Assembly: GCF_013344475.1 (NCBI RefSeq)
Contig: NZ_JABUOU010000004.1
Span: forward strand, 271,286-335,285
DNA length: 64,000 bases
Origin: Martelella limonii
Lineage (GTDB): Bacteria > Pseudomonadota > Alphaproteobacteria > Rhizobiales > Rhizobiaceae
Direction: 5' to 3'
Positions 7,103-15,409 of the stretch are shown in pieces. Each line of letters begins with the position of its first letter. Position 1 is the stretch's first letter. The notes beneath the pieces are model-generated. The model was given only the letters and a program-made list of their open reading frames with translations. It did not search any database and was not told where the DNA came from. The translations under genes were made by a program, and so were the position numbers.

Positions 7103-10039
7103 GTGAAAAAAAGTAGAGTATCTGCAAATTTACTCTCGTCCGTTGCATTTCCGCTTGTTTTCCTGACAGTCTCAGGCGTTGCGCTGAATGCTCACGCGCA
7201 AACACCGACGCCCTATACAACCTTGAATTTCGGGACTAGCGGGACATTTCTCACCGGCATTCGGGGCAATACCATCGTCGGCAATTACGTGGTGCCCGGC
7301 ACCACCGCCACGGGCGGGCTTCTTTACGATACCCGCTCCGGCACATGGTCGGCGATGCCGGTTGCAACGGCAAACGGGGTCAATTATCCGGGTGCGATCG
7401 GTTCCTCGCCCTATGGGCCGAGCTTCGGCAATCAGGGCGGTGTGCTGCGCACCGTGGGAAGCTACATCACCGAGGCTTCAGCGCCCTACGATCTCAGCTA
7501 TCTCTATGACGCTGCCGCGGCTCCGGGAGCACAGATCACCGAGCTGGTCTATCCCGGCACGTCCGACAACCCGACGCTTTACACGATCGCGCACAGCACC
7601 TTCGGCGATACCGTGGTGGGCAATTACGACCGACGTCTCGCGACCGGCAACGCCATGATCTACACGATCAGCACCGGCACCTATGTCACCAACAACAAGC
7701 CCGGCGCCGTCAGCACCACAGCCTACGGCGTCTATGGCGACATGATCGCCGGCGGCTACGCCGAAGTCGGACCGGGCGGCGGCATCGGGTTCGAGCACGG
7801 TTATCTCTACAACACCGTCACCGATGCCTGGACAACCTATGATCATCCCGGCGCGATCGTGACGCACTTTGAAGGCATCACCAGCGCGGGCCGCTCCGGC
7901 GAATACAACATGGTGGCGAACTGGGTTATGCCGGACGGATCGCTGCATGCCGGGGTGCTGCACGTAAACGCCCTCGGCATCCCCAGCTGGTACGAGCTCG
8001 ACATCCCCGGCGCCGACGTTGTGTCCTCGAACTCGGCCTATGGCGACACCGTGGTCGGGATCTATCTGATGCCCGGGGACACGGCGCCCAACGGCTATGT
8101 CGCCACGGTTGCCGGGATCTACAATCCGATCCGCAACAGCGGCGTGCTGACCTCAGCCGTTGACGGCGATGTCGCCCTTTCGGGTCGGAAGGGCGACGAC
8201 ATCGTCAATGACGGCACCATCAGCATGACCGGCAATGGCGGCATCGGCATGCGCGGCGAGACCTATGGCGTGCTGACCAATAACGGCACGATTACCGCCT
8301 CCGGCATCGCCGGCGCAGCGGTCGAACTGCACGGCGTTTATGGCACGTTCCTGAACTACGGCACCCTGAGCGCGTCGGCTGTCGCCGATGCCCTGCGCAC
8401 CGGTCCAGACAGTTTCGGCACCGTGATCGTCAACGCGGGCGTCATTGACGGCCGCATCGCCGCGACGGCGGGGCCGGCCAAGCGGTTCGAGAACAGCGGC
8501 TGGATCGGCGTCAGCGGCGACGGAGTACCGATCACCCATCTCCTCAGCGGCATCTATTCGCAGACCGAGGCGGGCACGCTGTCACTGCGCGTCGGCGAAA
8601 GCGGCAACGACAGGTTCGGCCTGACGGGCACCGCCCGGCTCGCCGGTACGCTCGAGGTTCCGTTCCAGACCTCGACGCTGGTCAACAGCTATGATCTGTT
8701 CACCGCCAGCCAGGAGATCACCGGCACCTTCACCACCCTGACCACGCCTGGCCTGCCGGGTTATGTGGCAACGGCACTCGACTATGCCAATAACAGCGTC
8801 ACGCTCGACCTGACCTCGCAAATGGCCTCGCAGACCGGCCTTTCGGCCAACCAGTCCGCCGTTGGCGGCGCCGTGGATGCCGCCTTCAACAGCGGCGCTC
8901 TGGCGACAGCCGGAAACGCCACCGCGGATGCGCTCAACAGCATCTACAGCCTGTCCGGCACACAGTTGGCGCCGGCGCTCGGCAGCCTGTCCGGTGAAAT
9001 TTATGCCAGCCAGCGTTCGGTTCTGCTCAACGATGGCCGATTTACGCGACAAACGGTTCTCGATCGGCTGCGTCAGCTCAACTATGGCAATGCGGCGGCG
9101 GCGCTTGCACCGCTTAGCGGTGGGCAGGCCGAAACCGGCAGCCTCGTGACAGGTTACGCCCCCGACACGACCGGCAGCGTCCCCGGCTTTCCCGACAGCG
9201 GCAGCTCTGGGTTTTCGGTATGGGGAACGGGTTACGGCGGCTGGGGAAGCATCGACGGTGATGGCAATGCCTCAAGCGTCGACACATCGCTCGGCGGGAT
9301 CCTCACCGGCATTGACGCCAGGCTCGACCAGAACAGCTATGCCGGCGTGGCTCTCGGCTACTCTCATTCCAGCAGCACCAGCGACGGCGTGAACAGCTCG
9401 GCCGATGCGGATAGCGGGATCATCGCCGCCTATGCGGGAACAAATCTTGACGGCGTGAATGTGCGCGGCGGCGTGAGCTACACCTTCAGCGATGTCAACA
9501 CCTCCCGCAGTATTTCGCTTCCCGCGCTTGCCACCAGCGCGAATGGTCAGTTCAATGCCGGGCTCACCCAGATCTTCGGCGAGATCGGCTATGGGATGGA
9601 ATTCCAGGACGTGGCGGTCGAACCGTTCGCGGGGCTTGCCTGGGCGCACCTCAACACGGAAGGCTTCACCGAAACGAGCGCCGCAGCCGGGTTGACCGCC
9701 GACAGCCAGGTCTCCGATGTCGGCTACGGCACCCTTGGCATCCGTGTCGCGAAAGACTTTGCGCTGCAGGGCGGCGGCATCCTCACGCCCCGCGCAGCAC
9801 TTGCCTGGCAATATGCGTTTGGCGACCTGAACCCCGGCACGACCTTGAGCTTTGCCGCACTCGGTGGCTCGGCGTTTACCGCAAGCGGCGTCCCTCTCTC
9901 CGAGAATACGGCGCTGATCGACATCGGCGTCGACCTTCAGATCGGCAGTTCGATGACGGCCGGCATTTCCTATGTTGGCCAGTTCGCCAGCGAAACGCGG
10001 CAGAACGACATTCGGGGCACGCTGAGCTGGAGATTCTGA
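7103..10039 (+). CDS. Autotransporter outer-membrane protein
   Basis: This is a type V secreted protein: signal peptide, surface passenger and a C-terminal beta-barrel. The start chosen is GTG 7103 (MKKSRVSANLLSS), because AGGAA lies six bases before it and it opens a standard signal peptide cleaved after NAHA; ATG 7088 and TTG 7085 in the same frame lack a ribosome site. Roughly residues 35-345 hold degenerate repeats of the form YGDTVVGNY...YD...W...PGA. A glycine/asparagine-rich beta-helix-like part (DIVNDGTISMTGNGGIG) follows, then the autotransporter barrel from about residue 700 (GFSVWGTGYGGWGS) to a terminal Phe (GTLSWRF). The ligand or host role is unknown. Confidence 0.88.
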   Translation: MKKSRVSANLLSSVAFPLVFLTVSGVALNAHAQTPTPYTTLNFGTSGTFLTGIRGNTIVGNYVVPGTTATGGLLYDTRSGTWSAMPVATANGVNYPGAIGSSPYGPSFGNQGGVLRTVGSYITEASAPYDLSYLYDAAAAPGAQITELVYPGTSDNPTLYTIAHSTFGDTVVGNYDRRLATGNAMIYTISTGTYVTNNKPGAVSTTAYGVYGDMIAGGYAEVGPGGGIGFEHGYLYNTVTDAWTTYDHPGAIVTHFEGITSAGRSGEYNMVANWVMPDGSLHAGVLHVNALGIPSWYELDIPGADVVSSNSAYGDTVVGIYLMPGDTAPNGYVATVAGIYNPIRNSGVLTSAVDGDVALSGRKGDDIVNDGTISMTGNGGIGMRGETYGVLTNNGTITASGIAGAAVELHGVYGTFLNYGTLSASAVADALRTGPDSFGTVIVNAGVIDGRIAATAGPAKRFENSGWIGVSGDGVPITHLLSGIYSQTEAGTLSLRVGESGNDRFGLTGTARLAGTLEVPFQTSTLVNSYDLFTASQEITGTFTTLTTPGLPGYVATALDYANNSVTLDLTSQMASQTGLSANQSAVGGAVDAAFNSGALATAGNATADALNSIYSLSGTQLAPALGSLSGEIYASQRSVLLNDGRFTRQTVLDRLRQLNYGNAAAALAPLSGGQAETGSLVTGYAPDTTGSVPGFPDSGSSGFSVWGTGYGGWGSIDGDGNASSVDTSLGGILTGIDARLDQNSYAGVALGYSHSSSTSDGVNSSADADSGIIAAYAGTNLDGVNVRGGVSYTFSDVNTSRSISLPALATSANGQFNAGLTQIFGEIGYGMEFQDVAVEPFAGLAWAHLNTEGFTETSAAAGLTADSQVSDVGYGTLGIRVAKDFALQGGGILTPRAALAWQYAFGDLNPGTTLSFAALGGSAFTASGVPLSENTALIDIGVDLQIGSSMTAGISYVGQFASETRQNDIRGTLSWRF

Positions 10040-10068
10040 ATTTGAGATCCATCTCGACGGACCTTTAA

Positions 10069-10105
10069 GCCCGAATTGCTATCAACCGTTGATGGCTATT
10101 CGGGC
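10069..10105 (+). terminator. Strong hairpin after the autotransporter (no U-tract)
   Basis: GCCCGAAT (10069-10076) pairs with ATTCGGGC (10098-10105), and after one mismatch GC-T-ATCAA (10078-10085) pairs with TTGATGGC (10089-10096), leaving a 3-base loop. It sits 30 bases after the autotransporter stop. There is no T-run, so it may be an mRNA 3' stabiliser or a weak terminator rather than a classical one. Confidence 0.5.
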
Positions 10106-10578
10106 GCAGGTCAGGCGTTCGATGGCGCGACAATCGCCGAACGGGCAACAGATTGTCTTCGCCGGATCGATAGACGGATCGTCGCGGCCAGGCTGTCCTT
10201 CAAGTCTTCGCCTGGTTCTTGCCCCTGATCGCCCGACAGCGTCAAGGATTTGGCGGGATAAGAACCTGCGACCCCGCGCGTGTGACAGCTATCAGCGTCA
10301 AAATTCTATCGAACGGGTAACAGCCTGAGCCGATCGGGATCGGCAAAATGCGGCTTTGCGTGATCAGGCTCCGGACTACAGAACTGTCCGCACGAACCCT
10401 TCGCCCGCGCCAGGCCATGGAGCAGCGCAAGCCCGCTGTGGCGAGACGCATGCGCGCAGAAGCGGGTGATTGGCGCAAAAGGCCATATATTTTGGCACAG
10501 GACGCCAAGACGGCATTGCAACGGATGATTACCGTTTCCCAGAATTCGCTTCGCGCGAGATCATGGGAGGACTGAAGA
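10106..10578. other. Intergenic, no convincing gene
   Basis: Short open frames occur on both strands, but none has a ribosome site plus coding-like composition. The last 20 bases contain the GGGAGGA ribosome site of the aldehyde dehydrogenase. The promoter of that gene is presumably within the AT-richer stretch around 10480-10550 (CATATATTTTGGCAC), but I cannot place it with confidence. Confidence 0.4.
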
Positions 10579-11985
10579 ATGCTCGACAAGCCCCGCATCA
10601 ATGGCGGCGACCCGACGGCGACCGTCGATAGCTTTGCCGTTTACAACCCGAGCACGGGGGCGCTCGTCGCCAATGTGCCGAATGCCACCGAAGAGACGCT
10701 CAATGCCGCCGTGGCCGCCGCCAGGGCCGCATTTCCCGCCTGGGCCGCCACGCCGGACGGCAAGCGGCAGGAGATCTGCCGCAAGATTGCGTCTATCCTT
10801 GGCGACAATGCCGAAGAACTTGCGCATCTGCTCACACAGGAACAGGGCAAGCCGCTCAACGGCCTCGGATCGCGCTGGGAAGTCGGCGGCGCTCAGGCCT
10901 GGGCAAGCCACACCGCCGAACTCGCCATTCCATCCAAGGTGCTTCAGGACGATGAGAACGGCCTGATCACGCTGGAGCGCAAGCCGCTCGGCGTCGTCGG
11001 TTCGATCACGCCGTGGAATTTTCCGCTGATGATCGCGATCTGGCATATCGTCCCCGCATTGCGCACCGGCAACACGGTCGTCATCAAGCCTTCGCCGAAC
11101 ACGCCGCTGACCACGCTGCGGATGGTCGAACTCCTCAATGAAGTCCTTCCGGCGGGCGTGCTGAACATTGTCACCGGCGATGACAAGGCGGTGAACCTCG
11201 GCGCGCTGATGTCGGCGCATCCGGATATCCGCAAGATCATCTTCACCGGCTCCTGCGCGACCGGACAGAAGGTAATGGAAAGCGCTGCCGCGACGATGAA
11301 GCGCCTGACGCTTGAAATGGGCGGCAATGACGCGGGCATCGTTCTGCCCGATGCCGACCCGGCTGCAATCGCAGAGGGCCTGTTCTGGGGCGCCTTCATC
11401 AACAACGGCCAGACCTGCGCGGCGATGAAACGGCTCTACGTCCACGACAGCATTCACGACGCCGTGTGCGATGCGCTGGTGGCCTACGCCCGCAACATCC
11501 CCGTCGGCGACGGCCTGGATGAGAACAGCATCCTTGGGCCGGTGCAGAACAGGATGCAGTTCGAAAAGCTCAAGCGCCTTGTGCAAAGCGCCAGGCAGAA
11601 GGGCAATGTGCTGTTGGGCGGAGAGCCGGGCGAAGGCTTGTTCTTCCCGCCGACGATCATTTCCGGGCTGGAAAACGGCGACCCGCTGGTCGACGAGGAA
11701 CAGTTCGGTCCAGCGCTGCCGGTCATCCGCTACACCGATGTGGAACAGGCGCTGGCGGATGCCAATGCGCTCGAGACCGGACTGGGCGGCTCGATCTGGA
11801 GCAGCGACATCAAGGCTGCCCGCGCCATGGCGGCGCGCATGGAATGCGGATCTGTCTGGATCAACAAGCACGGCGCGATCCAGCCCAACGCCCCCTTCGG
11901 AGGCGTCAAGCAATCGGGCCTCGGCGTCGAATTCAGCGAAGAGGGCCTGTTCGAATACACAGATATTCAGGTCGTCTTTTCCTGA
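10579..11985 (+). CDS. NAD(P)-dependent aldehyde dehydrogenase
   Basis: This enzyme oxidises an aldehyde to the acid with NAD(P)+, in the cytoplasm. Catalytic Cys280 (NNGQTCAAMK), general base Glu246 (LTLEMGGNDAG) and the oxyanion Asn147 (ITPWNFP) are all present, and 468 aa is normal for the superfamily. The ribosome site is GGGAGGACTGAAGA-ATG. It is followed 64 bases later by a GMC oxidoreductase and then by an opposing FeaR-like regulator. The pair could oxidise an alcohol or amine-derived aldehyde in two steps, although the oxidoreductase appears to be exported. The exact substrate is not deducible. Confidence 0.9.
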   Translation: MLDKPRINGGDPTATVDSFAVYNPSTGALVANVPNATEETLNAAVAAARAAFPAWAATPDGKRQEICRKIASILGDNAEELAHLLTQEQGKPLNGLGSRWEVGGAQAWASHTAELAIPSKVLQDDENGLITLERKPLGVVGSITPWNFPLMIAIWHIVPALRTGNTVVIKPSPNTPLTTLRMVELLNEVLPAGVLNIVTGDDKAVNLGALMSAHPDIRKIIFTGSCATGQKVMESAAATMKRLTLEMGGNDAGIVLPDADPAAIAEGLFWGAFINNGQTCAAMKRLYVHDSIHDAVCDALVAYARNIPVGDGLDENSILGPVQNRMQFEKLKRLVQSARQKGNVLLGGEPGEGLFFPPTIISGLENGDPLVDEEQFGPALPVIRYTDVEQALADANALETGLGGSIWSSDIKAARAMAARMECGSVWINKHGAIQPNAPFGGVKQSGLGVEFSEEGLFEYTDIQVVFS

Positions 11986-12049
11986 AAATGTCCATCGGGA
12001 AAGCGTGTTCGAGGAGGCACGCTTTCCGCACTATCCGTGGGAGGAAACC

Positions 12050-13705
12050 ATGACGGAAGCAAACAGGAACACAATGACGCGCCGCAGCTTTATCGGCCGC
12101 ACGGCGGTCGCATCGGGCGTGCTCACCCTCGGCAGCGGGCTTTTGGGCGCATCGGTCAACCCGGCCAATGCCGGGGAAACCACCTATGACTACATCATCA
12201 TCGGCGCCGGAAGCGCGGGTTGCGTGCTTGCCAACCGGCTGACGGAGAATGGCGCGAGCGTGCTCCTGATCGAGGCCGGCGGACCGGACGCAAGCGAGAT
12301 GATCTCGACCCCCATGCGGCTGATCGAACTCTGGGGCACGGAATATGACTGGGGGTATGAGACGGTTCCGCAGGAACATGCTGCCAACCGGCAGCTCTAC
12401 TGGCCGCGCGGCAAGACGCTCGGCGGATCGTCTTCGCTCAACGGCATGATCTATGTGCGCGGCAATGCATCCGACTACGATGCCTGGGCGAACGATTTCG
12501 GCTGCGAGGGCTGGGACTATGCCTCCGTCCTGCCCTACTTCAAGAAATCCGAAGACTTCTCGCGCGGCGCCGACGATTATCACGGCGTGGGCGGACCGCT
12601 TCATGTCACGGCGGATTTCGAGCCGCATCCGGTGACGAAAGCCATCGTGGATGCGGCGATCCAAGCCGGCCACCCCTTGAACGAAGATACCAACGGCGCC
12701 CGGCAGGACGGCGTCGCCTATGTCGACCTGAACACCAAGGACGGCAAACGCGCCTCGACCGCCGTTGCCTTCCTGCGCCCTGCGCTCGAGCGCGAGAACC
12801 TGACGCTGATCACCAATGCACGCGTGCTGAAGGTGGATTTCGACGGCAATCGCGCGTCCGGCGTGCGCTACCTGCAGGAGAACGAAATGCGGCAGGTTGC
12901 GGCCGCCCGCGAAGTGATCGTCTGCGGCGGCGCGATCGAGAGCCCGCGCATCCTGATGATGTCCGGCATCGGACCGAAGGCGCATCTGGAAGAGGTGGGC
13001 ATCGAGGTGCTTCAGGATCTCCCGGGCGTTGGACAGAACCTCAACGACCACACGCTCTGCCCGGTGATCTACGAGGGCGCCAAGGAACTGCCGCCGCCAT
13101 CCGACATGACGATCACCGTACTGCACGCCCATCTGTTCCTGCGCTCGGACCCATCCCTGCCCGGCCCCGACATGCAGCCGCTGTTTTTCAACGTGCCGTA
13201 TTACGCGCCCGAAATGGAGAAGCCGACAGGCAATGCCTTCACGCTGAACGCATCAGGAGTGCAACCCGCCTCTGCAGGCGAGATCCGCCTGACCGGCAGT
13301 TCCATCGACGACCCGTTGCACATTGATCCCAAGGTGCTTTCGAACCAGCATGATGTCGACATCCTGGTGATGAACATCCGCCAGATGCGCGACATCGCCA
13401 GCCAACCTGCACTGGCGGAATGGAAAGGGCGCGAGATATACCCGGGCGAGGCCGTCCAGAGTGATGAGGACCTGGCCGCATACGCACGCTCCGCCGTCAT
13501 GTCCTATCACCACCAGAACGGCACCTGCGCCATGGGAAGAGGCGAAATGGCGGTGGTCGACCCGGAACTGCGCGTTCATGGCGTGCAGGGGCTGCGCGTC
13601 GTGGATGCCTCGATCTTCCCGCGGGTTCCGGCCGGCAATACCAACGCGCCTGTCATCATGGTCGCGGAAAAGGCGGCTGACATGATCAAGGCCACGCAAG
13701 ACTGA
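12050..13705 (+). CDS. GMC-family FAD oxidoreductase with Tat signal
   Basis: This is a glucose-methanol-choline family flavoenzyme, 551 aa. The N-terminus carries a twin-arginine signal ([16 protein letters not shown]) and a hydrophobic stretch ending in NPANAGE. The FAD-binding motif follows ([19 protein letters not shown]), then the GMC signature region ([21 protein letters not shown]) and the C-terminal catalytic region with [11 protein letters not shown] and [14 protein letters not shown]. The start at 12050 has GGGAGGAAACC upstream; the frame is open further 5' but inside the aldehyde dehydrogenase gene. Export of a folded flavoprotein fits Tat. Choline-dehydrogenase-like relatives are usually cytoplasmic, so the signal is notable. 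Electron acceptor and substrate are unknown. Confidence 0.9.
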   Translation: MTEANRNTMTRRSFIGRTAVASGVLTLGSGLLGASVNPANAGETTYDYIIIGAGSAGCVLANRLTENGASVLLIEAGGPDASEMISTPMRLIELWGTEYDWGYETVPQEHAANRQLYWPRGKTLGGSSSLNGMIYVRGNASDYDAWANDFGCEGWDYASVLPYFKKSEDFSRGADDYHGVGGPLHVTADFEPHPVTKAIVDAAIQAGHPLNEDTNGARQDGVAYVDLNTKDGKRASTAVAFLRPALERENLTLITNARVLKVDFDGNRASGVRYLQENEMRQVAAAREVIVCGGAIESPRILMMSGIGPKAHLEEVGIEVLQDLPGVGQNLNDHTLCPVIYEGAKELPPPSDMTITVLHAHLFLRSDPSLPGPDMQPLFFNVPYYAPEMEKPTGNAFTLNASGVQPASAGEIRLTGSSIDDPLHIDPKVLSNQHDVDILVMNIRQMRDIASQPALAEWKGREIYPGEAVQSDEDLAAYARSAVMSYHHQNGTCAMGRGEMAVVDPELRVHGVQGLRVVDASIFPRVPAGNTNAPVIMVAEKAADMIKATQD

Positions 13706-13728
13706 TCGCCGATCTCAGACATTGCTGA

Positions 13729-13757
13729 TGCCCGCTCCCTTCAGGGGCGGGCATTTT
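13729..13757. terminator. Intrinsic terminator between GMC and AraC genes
   Basis: TGCCCGCTCCCT and AGGGGCGGGCA form a GC-rich hairpin with one bulge, followed by TTTTC on the plus strand. It ends the plus-strand aldehyde dehydrogenase-GMC transcript just before the opposing regulator gene's stop. Confidence 0.8.
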
Positions 13758-13778
13758 CATGCATGGCGCGGCCGCTGG

Positions 13779-14723
13779 TCAGGAATTCCTCCGCAGCGTA
13801 CCGGGCGCATGGCCAAAGCGCGTGCGGAACACGCGATGGAAATGAGACAGATCATTGAAGCCCGCCTCAAACGCAATCTCAGCGACGTTGCGCTCGGGCG
13901 CCGCCAGCAATTCGCGTTTTGCCCGCATCAGACGCGCGTCCTGGAACACTTCCGTGACCGTTTCGCCGGCTGCCGCGAAAATCCTCTGTACCGACCGCCG
14001 CGACATCGACAGATCGCTGGCAAGCGCGTCGAGATCGTATTGCGTCTTTCCGGCGTTCATCTCGATCAGGGTCCGCGCCCGCGCCAGCCGTTCAGAGGCG
14101 CGCGCATCGAAAGCCGGCACCTCCAGCTCCCGGCAGCGGACATAGGTCGCAAGCAACTCGACAAGCGTATCAGCCAGCTTGGTCACCGCGGCCTGATCAG
14201 CGGTGATCATGCGCACGAGAACTGCCTCCAGCGCGGTCGAGAGCGGATCGTGCGGATCGATCGGCAGCCCGCCAATGCAGGAACCGCGCAGACGGCGCAA
14301 TGTTTCATCGCGCGGCAGATGGACCGAGACCTTGCGCGACAGTCCACCCTTGTAGCGGAACACCGAGGGAAAGGCGGAATCGACGAGGTGAAAACTTCCC
14401 GGACGCAGAAGCGTTTCCGTTTCGCCATGGCAAATCAGGCTTTCGCCGCTTTCCTGATAGATCAGGAAGAGATGCTTGGCGGGATCGTGCCGGATCATCG
14501 CTGCATCGCGGCAGACGGAATCCACCTCCGTGGCGACGACAGCGGCCTTGAACAGGCCAAAATCCCGCATCTCGATGGCGCCGGTGAAGGTGTCGCTGCC
14601 CTCGTGGGCAACAAGCTCGAACCGCCCGCAAACCCTGACCAGGGCTTCGCGCGCCGCTTCCACGTTCACGGGCACGGCTGCGGAAAACGCCCCGCCCGTG
14701 CCGACGGCCAAAGGCTGTGACAT
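13779..14723 (-). CDS. AraC-family transcriptional regulator (FeaR-like)
   Basis: This 314-aa regulator has an N-terminal AraC-binding-like sensor half, in the style of FeaR-type proteins, and two C-terminal helix-turn-helix motifs: DLDALASDLSMSRRSVQRIF and VAEIAFEAGFNDLSHFHRVF. Regulators of this type in other bacteria switch on aldehyde and amine oxidation genes, which fits the convergent aldehyde dehydrogenase-GMC pair. It is also divergent from the ABC operon that starts about 640 bases away, so it could act on either side. A direct assignment is not possible from sequence. Confidence 0.85.
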   Translation of the reverse strand: MSQPLAVGTGGAFSAAVPVNVEAAREALVRVCGRFELVAHEGSDTFTGAIEMRDFGLFKAAVVATEVDSVCRDAAMIRHDPAKHLFLIYQESGESLICHGETETLLRPGSFHLVDSAFPSVFRYKGGLSRKVSVHLPRDETLRRLRGSCIGGLPIDPHDPLSTALEAVLVRMITADQAAVTKLADTLVELLATYVRCRELEVPAFDARASERLARARTLIEMNAGKTQYDLDALASDLSMSRRSVQRIFAAAGETVTEVFQDARLMRAKRELLAAPERNVAEIAFEAGFNDLSHFHRVFRTRFGHAPGTLRRNS

Positions 14724-15049
14724 GATCGCTTCCTCCCTCCCCGCAGGCTATCACGGCCCCATTCCCGCAACAACAGATACGCGACACGCGAACCGCCAAA
14801 AGAGGCCTTCACACTGTTCTCGATCGCAAATCGAAAAGCCGGCGGCCGCTCCTGCCCCGGGGACGGCGCTTGCGGCCGGATTGTCCGTTCTTCGCACGCG
14901 GCATCGATGCGCGCCTGCAGCGTGATCTGGCCGCGATCGCTAGAGCAAAAACCATTGCTCCGGCCCGGACAGAGGCTTCTTCGAAGACCTTTGGAAATCC
15001 ATCATGAAGCGATTGGAGAATTGAGCGGGACAGCGGGTTAACCCGACCT

Positions 15050-15062
15050 TTGCACACGTGTG
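15050..15062. promoter_or_regulatory. Operator-like motif copy 1
   Basis: TTGCACACGTGTG is a palindrome (CACACGTGTG core). It is the first of three similar elements in the region before the ABC operon, with starts 50 and 86 bases apart. Palindromes of this size suit a LacI-family dimer. Confidence 0.5.
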
Positions 15063-15099
15063 GCGCTTGCCACGGCATGGGATTACCGCAGAGGCGTCG

Positions 15100-15114
15100 T
15101 TGCACATATGTGCA
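15100..15114. promoter_or_regulatory. Operator-like motif copy 2 (best palindrome)
   Basis: TTGCACATATGTGCA contains the perfect 14-base palindrome TGCACATATGTGCA. It shares TTGCAC and TGTG with the other two copies and is the best candidate for a primary operator. Confidence 0.55.
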
Positions 15115-15185
15115 TAATTTTTTCACTAGCGCCCTTTGTTTTACAAAAAGAATATCTTTTTCATATATTTAAATCTCAATAGTTA

Positions 15186-15200
15186 TTGCACCTATGTGTT
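15186..15200. promoter_or_regulatory. Operator-like motif copy 3
   Basis: TTGCACCTATGTGTT keeps both half-site cores of the repeated motif. It lies about 20 bases before the candidate -35 TTGACA at 15219, so a repressor bound here could block the promoter. Confidence 0.5.
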
Positions 15201-15358
15201 GTTTTAAATTTTTTCTCTTTGACACCCCTTAAAATTGCTGCGACCATGGGCACCACTTCGTCGGTCCACAACCGGGTGAGCGTCAATGATGCAAGGGAGT
15301 GCATCGATCTCATTCGAACAAATGACCTGTGGAATCCGGCACTCATGGGAGGAGAGAC

Positions 15359-15409
15359 ATGAAACGGATCAACTTACCGCAACCGCTTGCGCATTCAGGG
15401 TGCGCGTAA
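15359..15409 (+). CDS. 16-codon leader or remnant ORF coupled to the permease
   Basis: ATG 15359 has an excellent ribosome site (GGGAGGAGAGAC) and encodes MKRINLPQPLAHSGCA. Its stop TAA shares its last A with the permease start (TAATG), so ribosomes could pass directly to the permease. The start context matches that of the second binding-protein gene (GGGAGGAGAGGAAAGACATGAAACGG), which suggests a remnant of a former binding-protein gene whose body was deleted. A purpose-built leader peptide is the alternative. Confidence 0.5.
   Translation: MKRINLPQPLAHSGCA

Larger units (their letters stand above)
14724..15358. other. Long regulatory region upstream of the ABC/phosphatase operon
   Basis: This divergent intergenic region contains no convincing gene. 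From about 15110 to 15235 it is strongly AT-rich (TTTTACAAAAAGAATATC, TTTAAATTTTTTCTC) and looks like an extended promoter. TTGACA at 15219-15224 could be a -35 element, but the -10 (GACCAT, 17 bases later) is poor. Three copies of a TTGCAC-N3-TGTG motif lie at 15050, 15100 and 15186 and are listed separately. Confidence 0.6.

Noticed and set aside
14809-15126. 105-codon minus-strand frame in the regulatory region before the ABC operon
   Set aside because: It crosses the palindromic motif copies, has an Arg-rich translation without a domain and no good ribosome site.
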